A stretch of 64,000 bases of DNA from Phormidium tenue FACHB-886 (lineage in GTDB: Bacteria; Cyanobacteriota; Cyanobacteriia; Elainellales; Elainellaceae). Below the pieces are notes generated by a model. That model saw only the letters and a program-made list of their open reading frames with translations. It was not told the origin of the DNA and ran no database searches. The translations under genes were made by a program, and so were the position numbers. Positions 7,177 through 14,793 of the stretch are shown piece after piece (position 1 is the first letter of the stretch; each line of letters starts with the position of its first letter). The stretch is from NCBI RefSeq assembly GCF_014764505.1, contig NZ_JACXWX010000014.1, positions 62,001 to 126,000 on the forward strand, given 5' to 3'.

Positions 7177-8757
7177 ATGGGATCAGCGGATGTGCGATTG
7201 CAGCCTAAGGTAGAGTTGAGTCGTTGTCCGTGTGGGGGGACTCACTTTCCGCAAGACCACTGGCAGGCTGCCGAAGGAATGCCCCACAACCCCGTGGAGT
7301 TGATCGATGATTTGGTGAAAATGGGCTTGTATAAGCCTGAAACGCTGCAGCTCGCAAAGACTTTGACCGAAGTAGAGATGAAGGAAGCGCTGCTGCTGCG
7401 GCAAATTGGCGGTGGCAATCCAGAACGAGAGCGCTTCTGTCAGGCGTTGATTCAAGAAGCGGGTGGACTCGATCAGGTCTTTGCAGCAGCGTTTGGCGTT
7501 CATGCAACGGAGTTTTTTAGCAACACGATCCGCAACAGCGATTTCAGCCGTCGCGAATTTTTGAAACGAGTGGTGGTTGCCGGAGCGCTGATTGCTGCAG
7601 CAAGCTGTGGTCAGCAAGAAGCCAACCAACCTGCTGCAGGACAATCGCCTGCTGCCGCTGCACCCACTAATCTGGAGAAAACAGATCTGACGATCGGCTT
7701 TATCCCCATCACCTGTGCCACGCCGATCGTCATGTCTGAACCATTGGGCTTCTACAGCAAGTATGGCTTGAATGTGCAGGTGAAAAAGATGCCAAACTGG
7801 GCAGCCGTGCGGGATTCGGCGATTGCCGGAGAACTCGATGCGTATCACATGCTTTCGCCCATGCCGATCGCTATCACGCTCGGTTTAGGTTCTGCTGCTT
7901 TCCCCATTAAGCTTGCTAGCATTGAAAACATCAACGGACAGGCGATCACCGTTGCCCTGAAGCACAAAGACACAGTGAAAGAAGCTAAAGACTTCCGGGG
8001 CTTCAAGATCGGAGTGCCTTTCCCCTTCTCCATGCACAACATGCTAATCCGCTACTATCTGGCGGCAGGTGGTCTCGATCCAGACAAAGATGTGCAAATC
8101 TCGCCTGTGCCGCCGCCCGACAGTGTGGCAAAGATGGCAGCAGGCGAAATTGATGCCATGCTGATGCCTGACCCCTTCAATCAGCGGGCAGTCTTTGAGG
8201 AAGTAGGCTTCATTCACATGCTGACTAAAGACCTGTGGGATGGTCATCCCTGCTGTGCGTTTGCGGCGAGTCAAAATTGGATCGATACGAATCCCAATAC
8301 CTTTAGAGCCGTGAATAAGGCGATCGTTGATGCGGCTGCCTATGCCAATGATTCAGCGAACCGTTCGGAGGTGGCAAAAGCCTTGATTGAGCGCAAATAT
8401 CTCAACCAGCCGTTGCCCGTAGTCGAAGCTGTGCTGACCGGCAGGTTTGAAGATGGGTTGGGTAACTCGCAAGAAGTTCCCGATCGAATTGGGTTTGACC
8501 CCTACCCCTGGAAAAGTTACGCCAAGTGGATCTCTTCTCAGCTGGTGCGGTGGGATCTGATGCCCAAAGACAAGGCAGACTATGACAAAATTGCTCAAGA
8601 GATTTTTCTCACCGATGTGTCAGCAGAGCTGCAAAAGGAATTAGGGCAAACGCCACCTGCCGAAGTAGAAAAGACCGAGACGCTGAAGTATGACCAGTTT
8701 GATCCCAAAAATCCCACTGCTTATGTAGACGAACAAATTAAGAAGTTCAAAGTTTAG
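7177..8757 (+). CDS. cynA: cyanate/nitrate-type ABC transporter, Tat-targeted substrate-binding lipoprotein with N-terminal extension
   Basis: 526 residues. The NrtA/CmpA/CynA-type periplasmic-binding fold begins near residue 150 (DLTIGFIPITCATPIVMSEP). It is preceded by a twin-arginine signal SRREFLK (124-130), a hydrophobic stretch, and a lipobox ending at Cys144 (AASC). Unusually, about 120 residues precede the Tat motif, starting with a CPCGG cluster near residue 17. They end in a helical region and would stay in the cytosol. The start is supported by TTAGGAGTCGGAG just upstream of the ATG. First gene of an operon with permease, ATPase and cyanase; the cyanase makes cyanate the likely substrate, though nitrate-family binding proteins are hard to tell apart by eye. 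No clean NtcA box (GTA-N8-TAC) was found upstream. Confidence 0.88.
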   Translation: MGSADVRLQPKVELSRCPCGGTHFPQDHWQAAEGMPHNPVELIDDLVKMGLYKPETLQLAKTLTEVEMKEALLLRQIGGGNPERERFCQALIQEAGGLDQVFAAAFGVHATEFFSNTIRNSDFSRREFLKRVVVAGALIAAASCGQQEANQPAAGQSPAAAAPTNLEKTDLTIGFIPITCATPIVMSEPLGFYSKYGLNVQVKKMPNWAAVRDSAIAGELDAYHMLSPMPIAITLGLGSAAFPIKLASIENINGQAITVALKHKDTVKEAKDFRGFKIGVPFPFSMHNMLIRYYLAAGGLDPDKDVQISPVPPPDSVAKMAAGEIDAMLMPDPFNQRAVFEEVGFIHMLTKDLWDGHPCCAFAASQNWIDTNPNTFRAVNKAIVDAAAYANDSANRSEVAKALIERKYLNQPLPVVEAVLTGRFEDGLGNSQEVPDRIGFDPYPWKSYAKWISSQLVRWDLMPKDKADYDKIAQEIFLTDVSAELQKELGQTPPAEVEKTETLKYDQFDPKNPTAYVDEQIKKFKV

Positions 8758-8768
8758 CAGAGCCTACT

Positions 8769-9593
8769 ATGACGAATGAGATACGGGCTACCCTACCCAC
8801 TAAGTCACCCACGCTCAACAAAGACCAGAAGGCGCTTCTGCTATTTGTGGCAATTCTGCTGGCGTTTCTAGGGCTTTGGGAGCTGGGCGCCAATCTAAAA
8901 ATTTTCTTGCCGATCATGCCCTCTGCCAGCGAGACCGTCCAGGATTTCTGGTTTTGGATTTCCGATCCTTTTTTTGATAATGGTCCAAACGATCAGGGTA
9001 TTGGGCTACTGCTGTTGACCAGCCTGCGGCGAGTCTTGACAGGCTTCTTGATTGGAACAACGATCGCCGTTCCTCTCGGTATTCTCATCGGTTTATCCGA
9101 AGTGGTTTCCAAAGCAGTCGATCCGTTTATTCAGATTTTGCGTCCTGTTTCTCCGCTGGCGTGGCTGCCTTTGGGATTAGCATTAATGCGCGATTCTGAA
9201 AAAACAGCGCTGTTTGTAATTGCCATTACCAGTATTTGGCCCACCCTGATCAATACCAAGTTTGGCGTCAGCAACGTTGATCCCACTTATCTCAATGTGG
9301 CTCGTACTCTGGGGGCTTCTCGTTGGCGCACCATTACCAAAGTGATTCTACCTGCAGCCGCTCCGAGTATTGTGGCAGGCTTGCGGATTAGCCTGGGTAT
9401 TGCTTGGCTGGTGATCGTGGCTGCCGAAATTTTGCTTAGCGGTGGGATCGGCTACTTCGTTTGGAACGAGTGGAACAACCTGAAGATCACCAGCATTATT
9501 ACTGCCATTTTGGTCGTCGGCTTAGTCGGGCTAATAATGGATCGTCTGTTTGGTCTACTGCAAAACTGGGTGACGTTTGGGCAGAGGTCTTAG
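8769..9593 (+). CDS. cynB: cyanate/nitrate-type ABC transporter permease
   Basis: 274 residues with about six hydrophobic helices: LLLFVAILLAFLGLWELGA, then several in the 80-200 region and a final IITAILVVGLVGLIMD. The EAA-like cytoplasmic loop that docks the ATPase is seen as NVARTLGASRWRTITKVILP followed by AAAPSIVAGLRIS. It belongs to the NrtB/SsuC family of binding-protein-dependent permeases. It starts 11 bases after the binding protein and ends 2 bases before the ATPase ATG, so translation is probably coupled. It is expected to work as a homodimer in the inner membrane. Confidence 0.93.
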   Translation: MTNEIRATLPTKSPTLNKDQKALLLFVAILLAFLGLWELGANLKIFLPIMPSASETVQDFWFWISDPFFDNGPNDQGIGLLLLTSLRRVLTGFLIGTTIAVPLGILIGLSEVVSKAVDPFIQILRPVSPLAWLPLGLALMRDSEKTALFVIAITSIWPTLINTKFGVSNVDPTYLNVARTLGASRWRTITKVILPAAAPSIVAGLRISLGIAWLVIVAAEILLSGGIGYFVWNEWNNLKITSIITAILVVGLVGLIMDRLFGLLQNWVTFGQRS

Positions 9594-9595
9594 CG

Positions 9596-10471
9596 ATGCA
9601 TGACTCCAAAACTATGGCTCCCGCGAGCCTGACAGCAGCGGCTCATCTGTCTCTGCAAGACATTTCTAAAGTGTTTCCGGGACGAAATAGCGCAGTGGAT
9701 AAAGTACTGCGGCGAACCTCTAAGGAATTTGTGGCGATCGCCAATATCGATCTAGAGGTTTCTCCTAACACCTTTGTGTCGATTATTGGTCCCTCGGGCT
9801 GCGGCAAATCTACCCTGCTAAACATCATTGCAGGGCTGTCTCAGCCCACCACAGGCACTGTCACGATCAACGGTCAATCTGTTTCTGCACCGGGACCCGA
9901 TCGCGGCGTGGTCTTCCAGAATTATGCGCTGATGCCCTGGATGACGGTTGCTGAAAATATCCGGTTTGCGGTGGAAACGGTTTACCCCACGATGCCGATC
10001 GCTGAGCAGAAGTCAATTATTCAAGACTCCATTGGCTTAGTCGGTCTACGGGGAGCCGAAGCCAAACATCCGCACGAACTCTCTGGCGGCATGAAGCAGC
10101 GGGTTGGCATTGCGCGGGCGTTAGCGATCAATCCTCAGATCCTGCTGATGGATGAGCCGTTTGGGGCGCTGGATGCGCTGACGCGCGGCTTTTTGCAAGA
10201 CGAGATCGAGCGGATTTGGGAGCAGGAGCGCAAAACCGTGATTTTAATTACCCACAGCATTGAAGAGGCTTTGCTGCTGTCCGATCAGATCGTCATGATG
10301 ACGCGTGGGCCAGCCGCTCGGATTGCCCAAGTGCTGAATGTGCCGTTTCCCCGGCCGCGCCGTCGCGAAGAGCTAGATCAATACCCGGAGTATCACCGGC
10401 TCAAGACCGCAATGGAGCAGCACCTCTCGTATGAAACTCGCGCGGTGGAAGAGGCGCGCATCAGAAGATAG
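9596..10471 (+). CDS. cynD: cyanate/nitrate-type ABC transporter ATPase
   Basis: 291 residues from the ATG at 9596. The frame is open 45 codons further up, but that part overlaps the permease gene. Walker A is GPSGCGKST, the ABC signature is [15 protein letters not shown] and Walker B is [13 protein letters not shown], followed by the H-loop LITHS. There is no C-terminal binding-protein-like domain of the NrtC/CmpC kind, so it is NrtD/CynD-like. GAGG precedes the start. It probably powers the CynB permease at the cytoplasmic face. A single ATPase gene implies a homodimer. Confidence 0.92.
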   Translation: MHDSKTMAPASLTAAAHLSLQDISKVFPGRNSAVDKVLRRTSKEFVAIANIDLEVSPNTFVSIIGPSGCGKSTLLNIIAGLSQPTTGTVTINGQSVSAPGPDRGVVFQNYALMPWMTVAENIRFAVETVYPTMPIAEQKSIIQDSIGLVGLRGAEAKHPHELSGGMKQRVGIARALAINPQILLMDEPFGALDALTRGFLQDEIERIWEQERKTVILITHSIEEALLLSDQIVMMTRGPAARIAQVLNVPFPRPRRREELDQYPEYHRLKTAMEQHLSYETRAVEEARIRR

Positions 10472-10529
10472 AGCATTGACCAGATTGGGACATACAAATT
10501 TCCAGCAATTGAACTCGAAGGAGCAAACT

Positions 10530-10979
10530 ATGTCAAACGTTGAAATTCTACCCATCACCGAAAAGCTGTTAGCCGCTAAAAAGGCAAAAGGAATCACCTT
10601 TGCAGATTTAGAGCAGGCGATCGGTCGGAATGAAGTTTGGATTGCAGCCGTGTTCTATCGGCAAGCGAGTGCTTCAGAAGACGAAGCCAGCAAGCTGCTT
10701 CATGCGCTAGGGCTGAGCGAAGATCTGCTGCCAGAGTTGACCTCCTACCCTGCTAAAGGGCTAGGTCCGCTTGTCCCGACTGATCCATTGATCTATCGCT
10801 TCTATGAAATTATGCAGGTGTATGGAATGCCTATAAAAGAAGTGATTCATGAAAAGTTTGGCGATGGCATTATGAGCGCGATCGACTTTACGTTGGATAT
10901 TGAGAAGGAAGAAGATCCCAAAGGCGATCGGGTGAAAGTGACGATGAACGGTAAGTTTTTGCCCTACAAGAAGTGGTAG
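10530..10979 (+). CDS. cynS: cyanate hydratase (cyanase)
   Basis: 149 residues. Reaction: cyanate plus bicarbonate gives carbamate and carbon dioxide, the carbamate breaking down to ammonia and a second carbon dioxide. The catalytic set of the family is intact: Arg90 and Glu93 in IYRFYEIM and Ser116 in [10 protein letters not shown], equivalent to Arg96, Glu99 and Ser122 of the E. coli enzyme. The N-terminal half is the POU-like helical domain ([19 protein letters not shown]) used in decamer assembly. AAGGAG at 10518-10523 lies six bases before the ATG. It ends the transport operon, so imported cyanate is used as nitrogen and carbon source. The carbon dioxide link fits with the beta carbonic anhydrase elsewhere in the window, but no direct connection is shown. 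Confidence 0.97.
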   Translation: MSNVEILPITEKLLAAKKAKGITFADLEQAIGRNEVWIAAVFYRQASASEDEASKLLHALGLSEDLLPELTSYPAKGLGPLVPTDPLIYRFYEIMQVYGMPIKEVIHEKFGDGIMSAIDFTLDIEKEEDPKGDRVKVTMNGKFLPYKKW

Positions 10980-10990
10980 TCCGGAGGCCA

Positions 10991-11128
10991 ATGAAACGCC
11001 TGAATACGATCGCTAAACCAATAGCAGAATCAGCCTGGATACCGTTCATTACAAAAGTTCTAGCTTTTATTGGGCTTTGGCAAGTGCTGTCAAACAGTGC
11101 AGCCTTATTGACTCATTGGTTCCATTAA
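10991..11128 (+). CDS. 45-residue membrane-type small protein at the end of the cyn operon
   Basis: This small ORF starts 11 bases after the cynS stop and follows CGGAGG (GGAGG at 10983-10987), so it looks translated as the last cistron of the operon. The product has a basic N terminus (MKRLNTIAKPIAES) and one hydrophobic segment of about 20 residues (VLAFIGLWQVLSNSAALL), and ends in HWFH. One transmembrane helix with the N terminus inside is predicted by eye. I do not recognise a family. It could be a small partner of the transporter or a chance ORF. The Shine-Dalgarno sequence, tight spacing and terminator 39 bases after its stop favour a real gene. Confidence 0.55.
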   Translation: MKRLNTIAKPIAESAWIPFITKVLAFIGLWQVLSNSAALLTHWFH

Positions 11129-11167
11129 ACTGTCAACTGTTGTACGTACATTTTCTCCGTCCTGAAT

Positions 11168-11190
11168 CCCTCTCCCTCTCTGGGAGAGGG
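11168..11190 (+). terminator. terminator-like hairpin after the cyn operon
   Basis: Perfect 9-bp GC-rich stem CCCTCTCCC (11168-11176) / GGGAGAGGG (11182-11190), five-base loop, followed by CATTCTTTT. It is the first strong stem after the small ORF at 10991-11128 and fits an intrinsic terminator for the operon. Confidence 0.75.
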
Positions 11191-11257
11191 CATTCTTTTG
11201 TGGTCCCTTCCTCTAGGCAGTTGGGTCGGCTGGCTTCAATGGAAGTTCAATGCAAAC

Positions 11258-11677
11258 TCAGATATTGTCAGGCTTTTTCTTCGGCGTCTGGTTGTCGACC
11301 TCTTGCAGAGCCTTCACTTGTTCAAGTTGCACTTCAACCTGCTGCTGTCTGACGGCAAACTTGTGCTTCTGACTGTCAACTTTCTCTTGCAGAGCCTTCG
11401 TTTGTTCAAATTGGTCTTCAACTTGCTGCTGTTGTTTAACGAGAAGCTTGTGCTGCTGTTGGGTTTGGTCAGACTGCCATTCAACTTGAAGATTGTCGTT
11501 CCCGTTGGCGTTCGCCTCTGCTTCAAAGGAGCCTGCCTTATCGCTCAGGAGCAACTTGCTTTCGTTGATTAGCTTTTTAGTCTGGTCGATGTGTTCCTGC
11601 GATTGCTCAATGCTCTCTAAGGATTGCTCTTTTGCAATTTCGGCTAAGTCAAGGTGTTCCTGCGATCGTTGATTCAT
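11258..11677 (-). CDS. glutamine-rich coiled-coil protein with an internal 28-residue repeat
   Basis: 139 residues, rich in Gln, Glu, Lys and Leu, with heptad spacing over most of its length. Residues about 78-128 are two copies of a 28-residue (four-heptad) unit containing RQQQVEVQLEQVKALQE. It is matched at DNA level by an 84-bp tandem repeat. There is no signal peptide or membrane segment, and it ends in a basic TPKKKPDNI tail. No family recognised. A second short coiled-coil ORF lies 33 bases upstream on the same strand, so the two may be one operon or one broken gene. Biased composition makes a chance open frame possible. Confidence 0.5.
   Translation of the reverse strand: MNQRSQEHLDLAEIAKEQSLESIEQSQEHIDQTKKLINESKLLLSDKAGSFEAEANANGNDNLQVEWQSDQTQQQHKLLVKQQQQVEDQFEQTKALQEKVDSQKHKFAVRQQQVEVQLEQVKALQEVDNQTPKKKPDNI
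11303..11470 (-). repeat. 84-bp tandem repeat inside the coiled-coil gene
   Basis: Two units of 84 bp, each containing CTTGCAGAGCCTTC on the plus strand (11303 and 11387), diverged by scattered substitutions that keep the frame. Confidence 0.7.
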
Positions 11678-11710
11678 ATCTGATAGCTCTGGATGAACGT
11701 TAAATTGAAA

Positions 11711-12022
11711 CTACAAACTGTTGAAGTGAGCTTTGAATGACACAAACTCAATACCAAGCTCAATATGTTTCGCTTTCAGCTCCGCTTGTCGAGTTTTGAG
11801 CGCCATAAACTCTTCTGCACAGCGTGTGTGAAGTTCAACATGTTGAGCTTGTATCTCTGCTTGACGATCGAATTTTCTGCAGTTGAGGCAATAATAGAGC
11901 TTGGCAGGTTGAAACATTGGAACTATGAGCAGGACTTTGTACCAGGTAGCTCCTTGCTTACAGATAGCCCGTTGCTCACGCTCAGCGTCCAAATTACCTA
12001 TACAAAGAGGAATGCGCCCCAT
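11711..12022 (-). CDS. short coiled-coil ORF, possibly a gene fragment
   Basis: 103 codons. Only the last 50 residues look protein-like: DRQAEIQAQHVELHTR and TRQAELKAKHIELGIEFVSF form amphipathic heptads similar in style to the next gene at 11258-11677. The first half has no recognisable character. This may be the broken upstream half of one coiled-coil gene. Low certainty; no ribosome-binding site seen. Confidence 0.25.
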   Translation of the reverse strand: MGRIPLCIGNLDAEREQRAICKQGATWYKVLLIVPMFQPAKLYYCLNCRKFDRQAEIQAQHVELHTRCAEEFMALKTRQAELKAKHIELGIEFVSFKAHFNSL

Positions 12023-12089
12023 TCAATACGGGTTAGGTAGTCAGTATTACAAGCTTTCTTAATTAATAACACAATTGCCCTTTTACATG

Positions 12090-12129
12090 AAAGGCTTAAC
12101 GAGTACTGAGAGTGACTCGTTAAGCCTTT
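12090..12129. terminator. 15-bp perfect hairpin
   Basis: AAAGGCTTAACGAGT (12090-12104) and its complement (12115-12129) enclose a 10-base loop and are followed on the plus strand by TTCTC. No plus-strand gene ends here, so its role is unclear. It may be a stray terminator or a small mobile hairpin. Confidence 0.5.
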
Positions 12130-12561
12130 TCTCAGGCTCTACTTTTCTCACAGGAGTTAGACAACTCCCGTGTGGTTTTGCGATCACAAAAAGTTTAATA
12201 CCCCTGCTCAGTAGGCGCACGCCTTGCATTTATTCAGACCTTACATTTATTCGATCGACAACGGGGCAAGGACTGAGCAGCAATTGTCAAGTTTGTGTAT
12301 TCCCAGCCACAAGGTATAGCTGTAACAAGGAGCTTAGAACAGTTCTGTAGATGTGTAGAGTTCCTACAGAAACGTCCTTCTCCCGACCGTCCGGCTACAA
12401 AGTATTTCCAATTGGGTGAGGCACAGTATCTTATTGGGATCTTATTGAGCACTGGGCAGAATGCAGTACTTAATAAGTATGCATACTCCATGTAAACATA
12501 AAGTTTTATTTGAAGGGTACCTTCATCAACTTTAGCGATAGCCAGTTCTATATTTATCAGG
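12130..12561. other. 432-base interval without a convincing gene
   Basis: Between the hairpin at 12090-12129 and the hydrolase gene that ends at 12562. Short open frames occur on both strands (for example 12295-12495 plus), but none has family motifs, a ribosome-binding site or protein-like composition. Confidence 0.5.
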
Positions 12562-13347
12562 CTATCCGTCAGGATTTTCTATCTCATTCAAAAATCTCAG
12601 CACAAATGGCACAAATCTCTGAGGACGGAAAATTGCCCATTCGTGATACTCGCCTTCCGCCACAAGAATTTGGGCGTTGGGAATAGATTGGGCAAACTTG
12701 TAGCCTAACTCTAATGGGATGAATCGATCGCGTTCGCCCCACAATACGAGCGTTGGTGCCTGAATCTGTGGCATCAGCGATTGTAAGTCTTTATCAAGGG
12801 CAAGCCATGCAGATTGAATCAGATTCTCAGTATGAAAGGCAGTGTTATGCAGCAATGACTGTGTAAATTGCAGCAGTGCCATAGGCTTTACCTTGGGAGT
12901 TTGCATCATCATACCAACCAGCCGCCGCCGCACAACCAGCGGCAAAGCACCCAGCGGAATCCCTGTGCTATCCACAATGGTAAGACTTTTAACTAGAGCT
13001 GGCAAAGTGGCTGCTAGAGCGATCGCCACCGCGCCGCCACCAGAATGCCCAATCAAATGTACTTTTTCAATATTCAATGTTTTTAAGAAAGCAGCAACGC
13101 AGTTGACATAGCCTGCATGGTCAGGAACAGAGCTGGGATAAGTACATTTGCCAAAACCGGGTAAATCTGGTGCGATCACACGGTACTCTTGAGACAGGAG
13201 AATTAAACTGCTGCGGTATGGGCTTGTAGAGATCGTCCAGCCATGTAAAAACAGAACAGGAGCAGCATTACAGGTATTTTTTCCTTCTAAATAAACTGTT
13301 TCGTACTCTGGTAGATTAATCTGCTTTTCACATAGCCGATCGCTCAT
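12562..13347 (-). CDS. alpha/beta-fold hydrolase
   Basis: 261 residues. Landmarks: oxyanion-hole region VLFLHGW, DLPGFGKC, nucleophile elbow GHSGGG in VHLIGHSGGGAVAIALA, then PTLVLWGERDRFIPL (acid region) and GEYHEWAIFRP (catalytic His). It is most like small soluble esterase, lipase or haloalkane-dehalogenase-type hydrolases; the substrate cannot be read from the sequence. No signal peptide. It runs in the same direction as the petG-like gene 82 bases upstream, so the two may share a transcript. Confidence 0.9.
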   Translation of the reverse strand: MSDRLCEKQINLPEYETVYLEGKNTCNAAPVLFLHGWTISTSPYRSSLILLSQEYRVIAPDLPGFGKCTYPSSVPDHAGYVNCVAAFLKTLNIEKVHLIGHSGGGAVAIALAATLPALVKSLTIVDSTGIPLGALPLVVRRRLVGMMMQTPKVKPMALLQFTQSLLHNTAFHTENLIQSAWLALDKDLQSLMPQIQAPTLVLWGERDRFIPLELGYKFAQSIPNAQILVAEGEYHEWAIFRPQRFVPFVLRFLNEIENPDG

Positions 13348-13394
13348 CTCAAGTCTTTGCTCATGTTGAAGAACCGCTATGTAAAATCAAACAC

Positions 13395-13448
13395 TAGACT
13401 TTGTCACTCTTTTAGTCTTCGTCGCTCTTTTAGTCTTCGTCGCTCTTT
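13395..13448. repeat. 18-bp tandem repeat, three units
   Basis: Units at 13395-13412 (diverged), 13413-13430 and 13431-13448 (identical: TAGTCTTCGTCGCTCTTT). On the minus strand each of the two identical units encodes KSDED plus a stop codon, so the repeat duplicates the 3' end of the petG-like gene. Confidence 0.9.
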
Positions 13449-13564
13449 GCATTGGAAAGCAGCTTATTGTCACGCCGAAATTGAAAGTAAGCGCTCACAA
13501 GCAGCCCCAGTATAGTAACTGTAATCGTTCCCAAAACAATTCCGTCAAGCAGAGGTTCGATCAT
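13430..13564 (-). CDS. petG: PetG-like subunit of the cytochrome b6f complex
   Basis: 44 residues. It begins [20 protein letters not shown], a near-copy of the PetG consensus (M-[IV]-E-P-L-L-x-G-I-V-L-G), with one transmembrane helix followed by AYFQFRRDN, matching the PetG pattern AY.QY+R.N. PetG is an essential small helix at the periphery of the photosynthetic b6f complex. TAAGGA precedes the ATG by about six bases. It is seven residues longer than the usual 37. The extra tail ([10 protein letters not shown]) falls in an 18-bp tandem repeat and looks like a recent addition. The mid-helix differs from typical PetG (TITV instead of LIPV or MVFV), so it may be a second, diverged copy. Being under 50 codons, it is easily missed. 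Confidence 0.85.
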   Translation of the reverse strand: MIEPLLDGIVLGTITVTILGLLVSAYFQFRRDNKLLSNAKSDED

Positions 13565-14316
13565 ACTGATTCCTTACTAAATATTCTTAAATCTGCAGGG
13601 TGTTTAAGAGGTAATCAATGTACCACTTTCTCCCCTAAGCTCTTCAACTTTGGGCAATTAATTTCGTTTAGCAGTTCTAATTATATCTTGACACGATCGT
13701 TCAACCATTTCACGCAAATAATGTAACAAAAACCTGTGCTGCAGGAACACCAATCAACTGTAATGTTAGATTCTTGAACTGCTCAAAAGAAAATCTGCCC
13801 AATGGATGAGGAATAGCCAGATAATGCTCTCGCACGAGCTAAGAGACACTGATTTTCTTCTAAAAGATTGAAATGTTGCCTAAGCATTTCTTCACTTTCT
13901 GGCAAAACTTTATAAGTTGAGCTGTACTTTATATACAAACAAGGTAAAATTAATTTCCTCCTTCGGGTAGAGAAGGGAGTTAGATCGATCGGTCTACTGT
14001 AGGGAGCTAACAGCGTTTTGCCAAACTGCTCGATAGGGTTACTTGCTCCACAATCATTTGAAGCTTTTTTGTCTGGTTATCTTGTTAAACTGACATTCAA
14101 TTAGAGTATCTGTTCTGTAGCCACTCTATCCACCCTGTTAATTCAGATTGAGAACAGCCGTGTCTTACAACTGAAGATTGTTCCAGTGATTCTTTTGATA
14201 TTTGAGAAAGGCGTAATGATATAAGTTCTCGTCTGCATACTTTACCCAAACGCCTGATTCAAACTTTATCTGTTACCGCTACATACACAGATGAAGTCAG
14301 CGGTGTTGCTGATTTC
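13565..14316. other. 752-base interval, A/T-rich, no secure gene
   Basis: One minus-strand frame, about 13783-13938 (51 codons from a TTG), encodes a protein-like helical segment with ESEEMLRQHFNLLEENQCLL. Its nearest AGGAGG (complement at 13957-13963) is too far from the TTG for a normal start, so I leave it as a possible small protein or remnant. The rest shows no motif; the promoter of the petG-like gene must lie at its left end. Confidence 0.4.
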
Positions 14317-14375
14317 GGGGATGATTTTTGAGTGAGAGGGGCACTCCGCACCCCTCTCACTCAAAAATCATCCCC
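14317..14375. repeat. 25-bp perfect inverted repeat
   Basis: GGGGATGATTTTTGAGTGAG plus AGGGG (14317-14341) and the exact complement (14351-14375) around a nine-base loop. Far longer than needed for a terminator, and no T-run follows. It may be the core of a palindromic mobile element or an intergenic hairpin repeat. Confidence 0.8.
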
Positions 14376-14613
14376 CTGTCAAACAATGCCGTTTGGGCAC
14401 ACGAGCGCAAACCTTTAGCAAATTTAGTTCACTGGAAAGATAAGCCGGTTGCTTTGTCAATTGTTCAAGGCTGGTTGACGGGTCTAACTCACTTTACTGT
14501 TGGCTACATTTTGACCTTCGCCGCATCCTTAATTGCTTCAACGGCAAGCCGATACGGCTGAGCCTTGACGGCATAGCTTCCAGCAGTTAACTGATTAATT
14601 ACAGCAGATATTC

Positions 14614-14639
14614 TTGCAGGCGGCAGCTGCCGCCCGCAA
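14614..14639. repeat. 26-bp GC-rich palindrome
   Basis: TTGCAGGCGGCAG directly followed by CTGCCGCCCGCAA, with one mismatched pair. Extruded, it gives a stable stem capped by a few central bases. It lies between the 25-bp hairpin and the leader terminator of the GDSL gene. Confidence 0.65.
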
Positions 14640-14739
14640 AAACATTTATACCGCTATCGGAACAAGTTATCTTCTGAAAGTAAAGCTATGCTTTCAGAAG
14701 AGGGTGGTTTCTTTAACAATTTGATTATTTGCAATAGAG

Positions 14740-14764
14740 TTCTCCTCGTTGAGGGGAATTTTTT
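14740..14764 (+). terminator. intrinsic terminator in the leader of the GDSL gene
   Basis: TTCTCCTC-GTT-GAGGGGAA (14740-14758) is an eight-pair stem with one G-T pair and a three-base loop. It is followed at once by a run of six T (14759-14764). It lies 30 bases before the GTG start of the GDSL hydrolase. Another hairpin, TCTTCTGAAAG (14670-14680) / CTTTCAGAAGA (14691-14701), precedes it. It either ends a short upstream transcript or acts as an attenuator. Confidence 0.75.
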
Positions 14765-14793
14765 AGTGGGTGATTCTGTTTTCCTGAAGAACA

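Noticed and set aside
7183-7848. 221-codon minus-strand frame opposite cynA
   Set aside because: Antisense to a coding region with full domain evidence; the Cys/Arg/Ser-rich product resembles no protein.
9461-9595. 45-codon extension of the ABC ATPase into the permease gene
   Set aside because: Overlaps permease coding sequence in another frame and lacks family similarity; the ATG at 9596 has GAGG upstream.
13395-13448. Tandem 18-bp units as a CRISPR-like array
   Set aside because: The units are contiguous without spacers and overlap a coding end. No cas genes or spaced repeats exist in the window.
14328-14561. 77-codon plus-strand frame ending in a hydrophobic stretch
   Set aside because: Its start lies inside the 25-bp inverted repeat, and the first 25 residues are translated hairpin. 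The hydrophobic end is suggestive, but there is no ribosome-binding site or known family.
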